Under the pieces are notes generated by a model. That model searched no databases. It had not been told where the DNA came from and was given only the letters and a program-made list of their open reading frames with translations. The translations under genes were made by a program, and so were the position numbers. From NCBI RefSeq assembly GCF_014931605.1, contig NZ_CP053382.1, positions 4,092,001-4,156,000 of the forward strand: DNA of 64,000 nt. The letters are read 5' to 3'. This document shows, piece by piece, positions 8,761-16,093 of this stretch. Position 1 is the first letter of the stretch. Each line of letters starts with the position of its first letter. Origin of the DNA: Halomonas sp. MCCC 1A13316 (GTDB lineage: Bacteria > Pseudomonadota > Gammaproteobacteria > Pseudomonadales > Halomonadaceae).

Positions 8761-9267
8761 ATGAAAATCTTTCTTTCGAAGGGCTCGATCATTCTGGCGG
8801 TTGCGCTGGCCTGCCTGCTGGCCGGACCGACTCTGGCGCAGGAGAACGAAGATCGTGAAGCGATCCAGGCCAGCCTGCGGGCTCTGCATCAGCATCAGGC
8901 CGACCTGGCGGAGCTGGCCGAGGAGCGTGCCGAGAGTGACAAGGTCGTCCAATTGGCGAACACCTTGGCGCGAGACCACGCCATTCTGGACGAGTGGCTG
9001 GCCGAGGCCAGCGGGAACAGCGACACCCAGCACGACGAGCACGCTCTCCACGACCGGGAGTCCTTCGAAGCGTTACGCGAGCTGGAGGGCGGAGCGTTCG
9101 ACGAAACCTTTCTGTCCTACCAGAAGGAGCTGCACATCGCCGCGATCGAGTACCTGGAGCAGAACCGCCCCCAGGTCGACGAACAGCTCGGCGAGTTCAG
9201 CAACCACCTGCTCGTCAACCACGAGACGCTACTCGTCAATAGCGAGCTGATCGACTCGTTACTCTAA
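8761..9267 (+). CDS. Exported DUF4142 (ferritin-like helical) protein
   Basis: The product has 168 residues. A signal peptide ends near GPTLAQ; the mature part is helical and shows the DUF4142 pattern: a VQLANTLARDH helix, a mid-protein GGAFDETFLSYQKELH stretch and an FSNHLLVNHETLL stretch near the end. The family is periplasmic or outer-membrane associated and of unknown function. It is divergent from napE, 108 bp away, and has an AGGGA site at the ATG. Confidence 0.8.
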   Translation: MKIFLSKGSIILAVALACLLAGPTLAQENEDREAIQASLRALHQHQADLAELAEERAESDKVVQLANTLARDHAILDEWLAEASGNSDTQHDEHALHDRESFEALRELEGGAFDETFLSYQKELHIAAIEYLEQNRPQVDEQLGEFSNHLLVNHETLLVNSELIDSLL

Positions 9268-9284
9268 GGGGGTCGTCGTGAAAG

Positions 9285-9311
9285 CCCGCTGCCGTGGCGT
9301 ACGACAGCGGG
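9285..9311. terminator. Hairpin between convergent DUF4142 and aroQ genes
   Basis: Arms CCCGCTG (9285-9291) and CAGCGGG (9305-9311) with further pairing inside. It sits between two convergent genes and has no long T run on either side, so it may act as a weak bidirectional terminator. Confidence 0.4.
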
Positions 9312-9319
9312 TCCAAGAC

Positions 9320-9769
9320 TCAGGTACGCTCGGCGGCGCGAATCACGGCATCCAGCGCGGCCAGGTAGCCCTGGCTGCCGAGGCCTGCGATCACGCCATC
9401 GGCACGCAGCGAGACGTAGGAGTGGTGACGGAAACTCTCGCGCTTGTGCACGTTGGAGAGATGCACCTCGATCACCTTGCCCTCGAAGGCGTTGAGCGCA
9501 TCGAGAATGGCCACTGAGGTGTGGGTGTAGGCGGCTGGATTGATGACGATCGCCGCGGTGTCATCGTCGCGCGCGGCGTGTATGGCGTCGATCAGCACAC
9601 CCTCGTGGTTGCTCTGCAACGCCTTGATGTTCCAACCATTGACGGCAGCCTTCTCGTACAGCGCATTGTTGATGTCGTTCAGGGTCTCGCTGCCGTAGAT
9701 CTCCGGCTGGCGGGTGCCCAGCAGGTTGAGGTTGGGGCCATGCAGGATCAGAACCTTGCGCTGACTCAT
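9320..9769 (-). CDS. aroQ: Type II 3-dehydroquinate dehydratase
   Basis: A 149-residue protein of the dodecameric type II class. It carries [10 protein letters not shown] with the catalytic Tyr (PEIYG), the [12 protein letters not shown] loop and EVHLSN. It converts 3-dehydroquinate to 3-dehydroshikimate. It could serve aromatic amino acid synthesis or quinate breakdown to protocatechuate. It is not beside accBC here, where the biosynthetic copy often sits, and it lies between protocatechuate and hydroxyquinol genes. The sequence alone does not settle its role. Confidence 0.93.
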   Translation of the reverse strand: MSQRKVLILHGPNLNLLGTRQPEIYGSETLNDINNALYEKAAVNGWNIKALQSNHEGVLIDAIHAARDDDTAAIVINPAAYTHTSVAILDALNAFEGKVIEVHLSNVHKRESFRHHSYVSLRADGVIAGLGSQGYLAALDAVIRAAERT

Positions 9770-10130
9770 TCGTCAGTCTCCATATCTTGTATTCCGAATA
9801 TTCTTCATAACTATCTTAAAGCCTCTCTAAAGCAGAGATTGTGTGCCCCTGCCCCCAGGGTTGCAAGAGTGGTCATGGGCCCCCGCTCCGACGCTTGTCT
9901 CTGAAAAATCCAATCTGGCCAAATCGCCATCCCCTTCAGCTGTGAATCCTTCACTGACCTGCTGACAATGCAGGACAGCAAGGCGTAGCGAAGCTTAGTG
10001 ACGCCCGGCTTTTCTCCCGGAAGAAACACTGTACTTTCGGACAACAAGACAGGGCTTCGAAAGCAAAGGCCTGAACATGGTCATGGAATTTTGCCATGGC
10101 TTCACCTTGAAGAAATCCAAGAGGTGCCAG
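9770..10130. other. 361-bp intergenic region, no gene seen
   Basis: This divergent region between aroQ and the dehydrogenase is visibly less G+C-rich than its flanks. I see no convincing coding frame, tRNA or riboswitch. A GAGGTG ribosome site at 10121-10126 fixes the next gene's start. Promoters for both flanking genes must lie here, but none stands out. Confidence 0.5.
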
Positions 10131-10934
10131 ATGGACAAGACACGGTTGTCAGGAAAAAACTGCCTTATCACCGGTGCCGCACGCGGGATGGGTGCAGCTG
10201 TAGCAGAGCATTATGCCGAGCAGGGTGCCAATGTGTGCGTGGCGGACCTTAACCTTGAAGGTTGCGAGGAAGTCGTCAAACGAATTCTCGAGAGAGGAGG
10301 AAAGGCCATTGCGGTAAAGCTCAATGTAACGGACCGCGATCAGATGAAAGCGGCGGTCCAGGCTACCGTCGAAGCTTTCGGTAGCCTTAATGTCATGGTG
10401 AACAATGCCGGCATCAACAAGCCGCTGATGTTTCTGGATATTACAGAAGAAAATTGGCACCAGATCATGGACGTCAATGCACTGGGATGCTTGATTGGCA
10501 TGCAGGAAGCCGCCAAGCAAATGATAGAACAGGGCAAGGAGGACGGCCCCTACAAGATCATTAACGTCGGCTCCATCCTTTCCCGACAAGCCTTCGATGA
10601 TGTGGTTCCCTACTCTTGTAGCAAGCACGCCGTACTGGCCATGATCAATGGAGGTGCCAAGGCGCTGGTCGATCACAATATAACCGTCAATGGCTATGGC
10701 CCTGGCGTCGTACGTACCGAGCTGTGGGAGCAACTCGACAAGGACCTCGTCAGCATCGGCAAGTTCGACAAGCAGGGCCAGTCCATGGACGAACTTGCCG
10801 AGAAGATGATTCTGATGAAGCGCTATTCCTATCCGGAGGATGTGGTCGGCACGGCCTCCTTCCTGGCCAGCCCAGAATCGGATTACATGACGGGGCAGCT
10901 TCTGATGATTGACGGCGGCATGATTCTCCAGTGA
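10131..10934 (+). CDS. Short-chain dehydrogenase/reductase (acetoin/butanediol dehydrogenase-like)
   Basis: A 267-residue classical SDR. It shows TGAARGMG for NAD(P) binding (about 13-20), NNAG, the catalytic Ser in NVGSILS and YSCSK. It resembles meso-2,3-butanediol dehydrogenase/acetoin reductase and related polyol dehydrogenases; the true substrate is unknown. The ATG at 10131 is chosen for its GAGGTG site. Base composition is lower in G+C than most of the window. It is convergent with the fusion regulator that follows, with 21 bp between the stops. Confidence 0.82.
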   Translation: MDKTRLSGKNCLITGAARGMGAAVAEHYAEQGANVCVADLNLEGCEEVVKRILERGGKAIAVKLNVTDRDQMKAAVQATVEAFGSLNVMVNNAGINKPLMFLDITEENWHQIMDVNALGCLIGMQEAAKQMIEQGKEDGPYKIINVGSILSRQAFDDVVPYSCSKHAVLAMINGGAKALVDHNITVNGYGPGVVRTELWEQLDKDLVSIGKFDKQGQSMDELAEKMILMKRYSYPEDVVGTASFLASPESDYMTGQLLMIDGGMILQ

Positions 10935-10955
10935 TGCCGCGACAATGCGGGCGGC

Positions 10956-12728
10956 TCAGTAGAGCCCTCTGTCTCGCATTACCCTATCGGCCCTGTCCTG
11001 CGCCATGGCCAGGGCCTTCTTGATGGAACGCCTGCCATCCAGCACCTCGAAAATCTCGTGCCCGGCGATGCTGATCACATCCGTAACGCCCGGCACCGGC
11101 GGGCGCGGCCATGCCTGCAGGATGTCCTTTCTTGCCATGTCATCCACGATCTCTATTAGCGGCGAAAGTCTCGTAACTTCCGGATCGCGGCTTACACTAT
11201 AACGTGGAGTCACCAAACTCCCATTGAGAATGTAAAGCTTGGACATGTTGGCCGATGTAAGGTGGCGTAGAGCTGTCCATACATCTTCGATACGCTCCTC
11301 TGCGAGATTGGCCGGTATGGCGAGTGCATAGCCTCCAATCGGCGTGATCACGCGGCCATGATTTCCAATTGGATGAGGAAGATATCCTGTCTTACCCCAA
11401 GCCGGGGACTTTCTGTCAAATTCGATGAGCGGCGCAAGAAGCGTATAGCAATATGCCATGCAGGCCTCACCCGTTGCATAAGACTGCGCTCGCTCGTACC
11501 AAGCCATACTGAGAATATTGGGCGGTGAATATTTCAAGATGTCCAACATATACTCGCAGGCCCGGTAGGCAGCATCCGACTGAAACATCGGCCGCAACTC
11601 TTCCCCGGACGCATGCTGGAAGTCATAGCCTCTTTCATTGCGACTTAGGTTGAGGATCGGCTGGCCGAACTTGGCCATCAGAAAGCTGAACGTATGGCCC
11701 AGTGGCGTGCCGCGTGCGGCATTCCAGGCAATGCCATACCGCCCTCTTGCGGGATCGTGCAGCCGCCTGGCCGCCTTGATCAGCTCCTCCGTCGTCGTAG
11801 GCGGCTCGAGCTGCGCCTCCTCGAGGATGTCTTTCCGGTAGCAGAGCAGCTCCGGCGTGGTCTGTAGGGGAATGCCGTATTGCCGCCCCGCGTATTGTGT
11901 ACTCTGCACCGCAACGGGGTGAAAGTCCGAGAGGTCGTAGGCATCGCGGCGAATGAAGCGGTCGAGGGGCAGTAGCAACCCTTTTGATGCCAGTTCACCG
12001 AACCAGGGCAGGTCGCAGGCAACGAGGTCGTAGCGAGATTTTGCCCGAGCGCCATTGTTTAGAACTGCCTCGAGAAGATCATCTATCGATCGTGCAGAGT
12101 TGTGGATTGCCAGGCCAAAGATCGACTCCAGCTGCTGCTTCAGATTATGCATGGCCATGAAAGTGGGATCGGCGTGGATGAGCCCACGCAATCCGCCTTT
12201 CAATTCGAGTCTTGCCGAAAGTACTGCCGGCGGAGATATGACTTGGCTCGTAGCGGCAGGGTCGTGAAAAATTTTTCGGCCAGAATCCGAGGCGGGATCT
12301 ACCCCGAACAGGGGGCCCAGCAGAGCCTTGATCCGGTGCGCATACGTCTCCCACTCTTCGATCATCAGGGAGGACGGGTGCAGCGAGACCGTTTTACCCG
12401 ATTTTGTCCTCGGTCGTGAAAGAATAAGGCCACGCGCCATGATGCTCTCTATCCCACGCTTGGCGGTGCCGTAAGAGAGCCCAGAGGCATCAGCAAGTGA
12501 GGTAGGCGTGGTCAGGCGGCCCGCCAGGTGGTTGCGCATGAGATGAAGCATCATGCGCATCTCACGGTAACCTTGCTTCATGGAAAGCGAACTTTCAGTC
12601 TCCTCCTCGAATTGCTCGATGAAGTCGATAAAGCGCGATAGCTCGGTGTTGGAGAGCTTCGGCATCGGTGTCTCGGACAGACTGTCGTAAGGGCCCTCCG
12701 GATGGCTCTCGTCGGTGAGGTCGCTCAT
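10956..12728 (-). CDS. Fusion regulator: winged helix plus MalE-type solute-binding domain
   Basis: A 590-residue protein without signal peptide or membrane segment. Residues 55-118 look like a winged helix (SLADASGLSYGTAKRGIESIM, then a basic wing RPRTKSGKT). Residues 170-575 match an extracellular solute-binding protein of the family-1/MalE type, including YDLVACDLPWFGELASKG and a YGIPLQTTPELLCYRKDIL hinge-region pattern. Such binding domains normally work in the periplasm, so this looks like a cytoplasmic one-component sensor that binds a sugar-like ligand. It lies beyond the hydroxyquinol operon on the same strand and may control it. Function is inferred from domains only. Confidence 0.8.
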   Translation of the reverse strand: MSDLTDESHPEGPYDSLSETPMPKLSNTELSRFIDFIEQFEEETESSLSMKQGYREMRMMLHLMRNHLAGRLTTPTSLADASGLSYGTAKRGIESIMARGLILSRPRTKSGKTVSLHPSSLMIEEWETYAHRIKALLGPLFGVDPASDSGRKIFHDPAATSQVISPPAVLSARLELKGGLRGLIHADPTFMAMHNLKQQLESIFGLAIHNSARSIDDLLEAVLNNGARAKSRYDLVACDLPWFGELASKGLLLPLDRFIRRDAYDLSDFHPVAVQSTQYAGRQYGIPLQTTPELLCYRKDILEEAQLEPPTTTEELIKAARRLHDPARGRYGIAWNAARGTPLGHTFSFLMAKFGQPILNLSRNERGYDFQHASGEELRPMFQSDAAYRACEYMLDILKYSPPNILSMAWYERAQSYATGEACMAYCYTLLAPLIEFDRKSPAWGKTGYLPHPIGNHGRVITPIGGYALAIPANLAEERIEDVWTALRHLTSANMSKLYILNGSLVTPRYSVSRDPEVTRLSPLIEIVDDMARKDILQAWPRPPVPGVTDVISIAGHEIFEVLDGRRSIKKALAMAQDRADRVMRDRGLY

Positions 12729-12811
12729 GTTCGCCTCGGCACGGGAGAAAACGAATACTCAACAATAGCGCCGCTTCGCTTATGCCAGCAAGCCAGCAAG
12801 AAATGTGGCGC

Positions 12812-13549
12812 TTAACTCCAGCCATCCAGGATCAGCCGGACGCCCAGCAGGATCAGCAGACCCAGGATGATCCGGAAAAACAGCTCACCGCTCAGCCGCT
12901 GTTGAATGATCAGCCCCAGACGCACTCCTAACCAGGCCACCGGAAACAGCATTAGCGCAACAGTAAGGTTCTCGACGTTCAACAGGCCGAGCATGCCATA
13001 GGGCACCAGCTTGACCAGGTTGATGGCGGCCAGGAAAACCACGGCGGTGGCAAGGAACTGCTCCCGGGTGAGTCTGCGTTGCAGTAGATAGAAATTGAGC
13101 GGCGGCCCACCAGCATGGGCGATGAAGCTGGTGAAGCCGGCGATACCACCACTCAGTCCGCCGACCCAGGTGGGCAGAATCCGGCCGCGGAAGGGCTTGA
13201 GCAACCCCCACAAGCCGAACAGGACCGAGAACACCCCAAGCAGTACCTTCAGCAGGTTCTCATCGAAGCGGCCATAGGTAAGGAAGCCGAGCGCCACCCC
13301 CAGCACCGCGGGGGGAAGCATCAGCCACAGCACACCTCCTATACGGTGGCGCCACCAGGCCTTGAGGCTGAATACATCCATTACGATCAGCAGCGGCAGC
13401 ATCACAGCCACGGCGAAGGCCGGACTGGCCTTCAGCGAGATAAGGGGTACCGCCACCACCCCCACACCGCCGGCGAAGCCCGATTTCGAGATGCCGGTAA
13501 TCAGCACGGCGATGATGATCAATGCAATGAACTGCCAGTCGTACACCAT
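12812..13549 (-). CDS. TauE/SafE-family permease
   Basis: The product has 245 residues and about eight hydrophobic segments, starting MVYDWQFIALIIIAVLITGISKSGF. The N-terminal GxSKSGFAGG and the mid-protein AGGIAGFTSFIAHAGGPP-like repeat are typical of TauE/SafE, a family linked to export or uptake of sulfite, sulfoacetate and other organic anions. It lies past the terminator of the hydroxyquinol operon, so it is probably its own unit. Substrate unknown. Confidence 0.85.
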   Translation of the reverse strand: MVYDWQFIALIIIAVLITGISKSGFAGGVGVVAVPLISLKASPAFAVAVMLPLLIVMDVFSLKAWWRHRIGGVLWLMLPPAVLGVALGFLTYGRFDENLLKVLLGVFSVLFGLWGLLKPFRGRILPTWVGGLSGGIAGFTSFIAHAGGPPLNFYLLQRRLTREQFLATAVVFLAAINLVKLVPYGMLGLLNVENLTVALMLFPVAWLGVRLGLIIQQRLSGELFFRIILGLLILLGVRLILDGWS

Positions 13550-13574
13550 GCCGCCCCCTGCTTTGGCACGTTAC

Positions 13575-13601
13575 AAAAAGGGGCCGTGACGATCACGGCC
13601 C
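13575..13601 (-). terminator. Rho-independent terminator of the hydroxyquinol operon
   Basis: Nine-bp arms GGGCCGTGA and TCACGGCCC (13581-13589 and 13593-13601) with a 3-nt loop. On the minus strand the stem is followed by a T run (13576-13580). It lies about 75 bp past the stop of the RutE-like gene. Confidence 0.85.
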
Positions 13602-13622
13602 AATCGGAGATTGCCATTGGCT

Positions 13623-13666
13623 CCCATGAGGAGAGCTCCTCATGGGCTTACGGGAGTCGCCTCCCG
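13623..13666. repeat. Two further perfect hairpins after the RutE-like gene
   Basis: The first has 11-bp arms CCCATGAGGAG and CTCCTCATGGG around AG (13623-13646); the second has arms CGGGAG and CTCCCG around TCGC (13651-13666). Neither has a T run. With the terminator they make three consecutive hairpins between the operon's last stop and its end. Confidence 0.7.
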
Positions 13667-13676
13667 AAAGTCGGCA

Positions 13677-14267
13677 TCACAGCACCTTGCAAACTTCTTC
13701 GAACGCGAAGCGCTCCTGACGCGGGAAGAGCGCCTCGGCATCCCCGTAGCCCAGGTTGCAGAGGAAGTTGCTCTTAACCGTGCCGTCCGGGAAGAAGGCT
13801 TCATCGACGGCGGCATTGTTGAAGCCGGACATCGGCCCTGCATCCAGGCCCAGCGCCCGAGCCGCCAGGATGAAGTAGCCGCCCTGGATCGAGCCGTTGC
13901 GGAAGGCCGTGGTGTGAATGAAGTCCGGTTTGCCCTCGAACAGCGACTTGGCCTCCTTGTTGTGGGAGAACATGCGCGGCAGGTGCTCGTGGAACTCGGT
14001 GTCGAAGCCCAGCACCGCGACCACCGGCGCCTTCATGGTCTTCTCCTGGTTGCCCGGCAGCAACGCGGGCTTTAGACGCTCCTTGGCTTCCTGGCTCCTG
14101 AGGAAGAGGATGCGGGTCGGCTGGCAGTTCATTGAGGTCGGGCCGAAGTGCATCAGGTGGTAGAGCTCGCGCAGGGTTTCGTCACTGACGTCACGGTCCT
14201 GCCAGACGTTATGGGTACGTGCCTCAGTGAACAGGGTCTCGACCGCCTTGTTGTCGATAACAGTCAT
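13677..14267 (-). CDS. RutE/HadB-like nitroreductase-family flavoprotein
   Basis: The product has 196 residues and the RutE pattern: a PTSMNCQPTRILFL stretch for FMN binding, AAFRNGSIQGGYFILAARALGLDAGPMSGF and a CNLGYGD C-terminal block. RutE reduces malonic semialdehyde; relatives reduce nitro groups or quinones. In this operon, next to hydroxyquinol dioxygenase, reduction of hydroxybenzoquinone back to hydroxyquinol is an attractive but unproven role. It is the last gene of the operon, 55 bp after the dioxygenase, with an AGAGGAAAG site. Confidence 0.8.
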   Translation of the reverse strand: MTVIDNKAVETLFTEARTHNVWQDRDVSDETLRELYHLMHFGPTSMNCQPTRILFLRSQEAKERLKPALLPGNQEKTMKAPVVAVLGFDTEFHEHLPRMFSHNKEAKSLFEGKPDFIHTTAFRNGSIQGGYFILAARALGLDAGPMSGFNNAAVDEAFFPDGTVKSNFLCNLGYGDAEALFPRQERFAFEEVCKVL

Positions 14268-14322
14268 TTCGCTTTCCTCTTGCTGGATGGTGTTGGCTGC
14301 AGAATGTCGTCTTGCAATGGGA

Positions 14323-15186
14323 CTAGCGGCTCGCTTCGAGGCCGAAGTCGTATGTCAAATGGCGGAAGGGGACTTCCATCGATCGTCCATCCGGTGCCTT
14401 TCCCGGCGGCAGCAGTTCGTACTCCCTGACCAGGGAATCCTTGACGCCGAAGACGGCATCGGAGTCGAGATAGGGATCGTTCTCGGCGAAGACCTGGGTC
14501 ACCAGAGTCTCGTAACCCTCCGCCATCAGCATGAAGTGCACGTGGGCAGGTCGATAAGGGTGGCGGCCGGTGATCTCCAGCATCTTGCCGACCGGTCCGT
14601 CGGTGGGAATCGGGTAGGGTGAGGGGGTTACCGTCCAGAAGGCATAGCGCCCTTGGTCATCGGTGGTGAACCTGGCCCGCAGCGAGGCACTCTCGAGCTC
14701 CTTCTGGACGTCGTAGAACCCTTCGCTGTCCGATTGCCAGACATCGACGACGACATTGGCCAGTGGCTCGCCGCGCTCGTTATGCACCCGGCCCTCTACG
14801 AAGAAGGGCTCCCCCTCGACGTTCCAGTCGATCGACTCGCCCTGGGCGGCCTGGGGCGGGTCGGCCACATAGAAGGGGCCCAGCACCGTGCTCTCGGAGA
14901 CCATCGGGTCAGAGGTATGATGATTGATGGCATCGACCAGCATGGTGACGCCCAGGGTGTCGGAGAGCAGGATGAACTCCTGACGCTTGTCGTCGCACAT
15001 CTGGCCAGTGCGGGTAAGGAAGTCGATGGCCTGGGTCCACTCCTGCTCGGTGGGCTCCACGTCACGAATGAAGGCGTGCAGGTGGGTGACCAGGCTGTTG
15101 AACACCTGCTTCAGGCGCTCGTCACGGCAGCCGGCGAACTGCTCGATCACCGCATCCGTGATGTTCTCGGCATTCAGGTTTCGCAT
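14323..15186 (-). CDS. Hydroxyquinol 1,2-dioxygenase (intradiol ring cleavage)
   Basis: A 287-residue intradiol dioxygenase with the N-terminal helical dimer domain of the catechol/hydroxyquinol class. Fe(III) ligands are Tyr158 (GFYD), Tyr191 (PSPYPIP), His215 and His217 (RPAHVHF), spaced as in catechol 1,2-dioxygenase. The ESTVLGPFYVADPP phrase and the adjacent maleylacetate reductase favour hydroxyquinol over catechol. It opens the ring to give maleylacetate. It starts 4 bp after the preceding stop, so translation is probably coupled. Confidence 0.88.
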   Translation of the reverse strand: MRNLNAENITDAVIEQFAGCRDERLKQVFNSLVTHLHAFIRDVEPTEQEWTQAIDFLTRTGQMCDDKRQEFILLSDTLGVTMLVDAINHHTSDPMVSESTVLGPFYVADPPQAAQGESIDWNVEGEPFFVEGRVHNERGEPLANVVVDVWQSDSEGFYDVQKELESASLRARFTTDDQGRYAFWTVTPSPYPIPTDGPVGKMLEITGRHPYRPAHVHFMLMAEGYETLVTQVFAENDPYLDSDAVFGVKDSLVREYELLPPGKAPDGRSMEVPFRHLTYDFGLEASR

Positions 15187-15190
15187 GGGG

Positions 15191-16093
15191 TCATTTCCTC
15201 TCGATGGCCGGCAGCCCGGAGAGGCGCTCGGTGTGGTGGATCGTGGCGATGTAGTCGTCCTCGCCGTGGCCCGTGCCGATCAGCGAGCTGTAGGCCTCGC
15301 GCATCTGGGCGGCCAGGGGTACGGCGATACCGTCCGCATGGGCACAGCCGAGGATCAGGTCCAAGTCCTTGGCCATCTGGGCGGCCGAGAAGGTGGAGGT
15401 GAAGTCGCGGTCCTTCAGCGGCTGGGTCTTGTACTTGACCATCGGCGAGCCCACGGCGCTGTCGGCCATCAGGTCCAGCATCGCCTCCCAGCCGATGTTG
15501 CCCTTGCGGGCCATCGCCAGAGCCTCGCCCATCATCCCGGCACTCACCGCGATCATCAGGTTGATCGCCAGCTTGGCGTAGCGCGCCTGCTCCTCGTCAC
15601 CGAGCCAGTACTGGGCCTTGGTGAAGGTGGCCATCACCGGCACGGCTTCCTCCAGGGCCTCGCGCGGCCCGGAGACCATGGCCGATAGGGTGCCGGATTC
15701 GGCGGCGACCGGGTTGCCCGACACCGGGCTGCGCAGATAGGCGATGCCTCGCGCCTCGGCGGCCTCGGCCACGCGAGCGGAGGCCTCGATGCTGACGGTG
15801 CTGGTCTCGATCAGTACGCTACCCGGCGCCATCGCCTCGATCAGCCCACCCGACCCCAGTGTCAGGCCCAGCAGCGCCCGATCATCGGGAATCGAGACGA
15901 AGACCAGGCGGCACGCCTCGACGGCGGAAGCCAGTTCATCGTGTGCCGTGATGCCGGCCTGCCCGGCCAGCGCCATCCGCTCGGTGCTGAGATCGAAGCC
16001 CTGGACGGTATAGCCGGCCGCGGCGATTCGTGTCGCCATGGGCAAGCCCAGCTTGCCCAGGCCAATCCAGGCTACCTTGGTGCTGATGGTCAT
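15191..16093 (-). CDS. NAD(P)-dependent beta-hydroxyacid dehydrogenase-like protein
   Basis: A 300-residue two-domain protein. The Rossmann motif GLGKLGLPMA (about 12-21) is followed by SPVSGNPVAAESGTL, the substrate-binding signature of 3-hydroxyisobutyrate and tartronate semialdehyde reductases, and by KLAINLMIA with the catalytic Lys. It overlaps the upstream amidohydrolase gene by 4 bp. Its substrate in this operon is unknown; the family oxidizes small beta-hydroxyacids or reduces the matching semialdehydes. Confidence 0.85.
   Translation of the reverse strand: MTISTKVAWIGLGKLGLPMATRIAAAGYTVQGFDLSTERMALAGQAGITAHDELASAVEACRLVFVSIPDDRALLGLTLGSGGLIEAMAPGSVLIETSTVSIEASARVAEAAEARGIAYLRSPVSGNPVAAESGTLSAMVSGPREALEEAVPVMATFTKAQYWLGDEEQARYAKLAINLMIAVSAGMMGEALAMARKGNIGWEAMLDLMADSAVGSPMVKYKTQPLKDRDFTSTFSAAQMAKDLDLILGCAHADGIAVPLAAQMREAYSSLIGTGHGEDDYIATIHHTERLSGLPAIERK

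Noticed and set aside
8449..9051. A 200-codon minus-strand frame extending napE upstream
   Set aside because: The extra part is antisense to the DUF4142 gene; NapE is about 67 residues and starts at 8652.
10077..10130. Upstream ATGs for the dehydrogenase
   Set aside because: The ATG at 10131 has a clear GAGGTG site and starts the normal SDR N-terminus; earlier ones do not.
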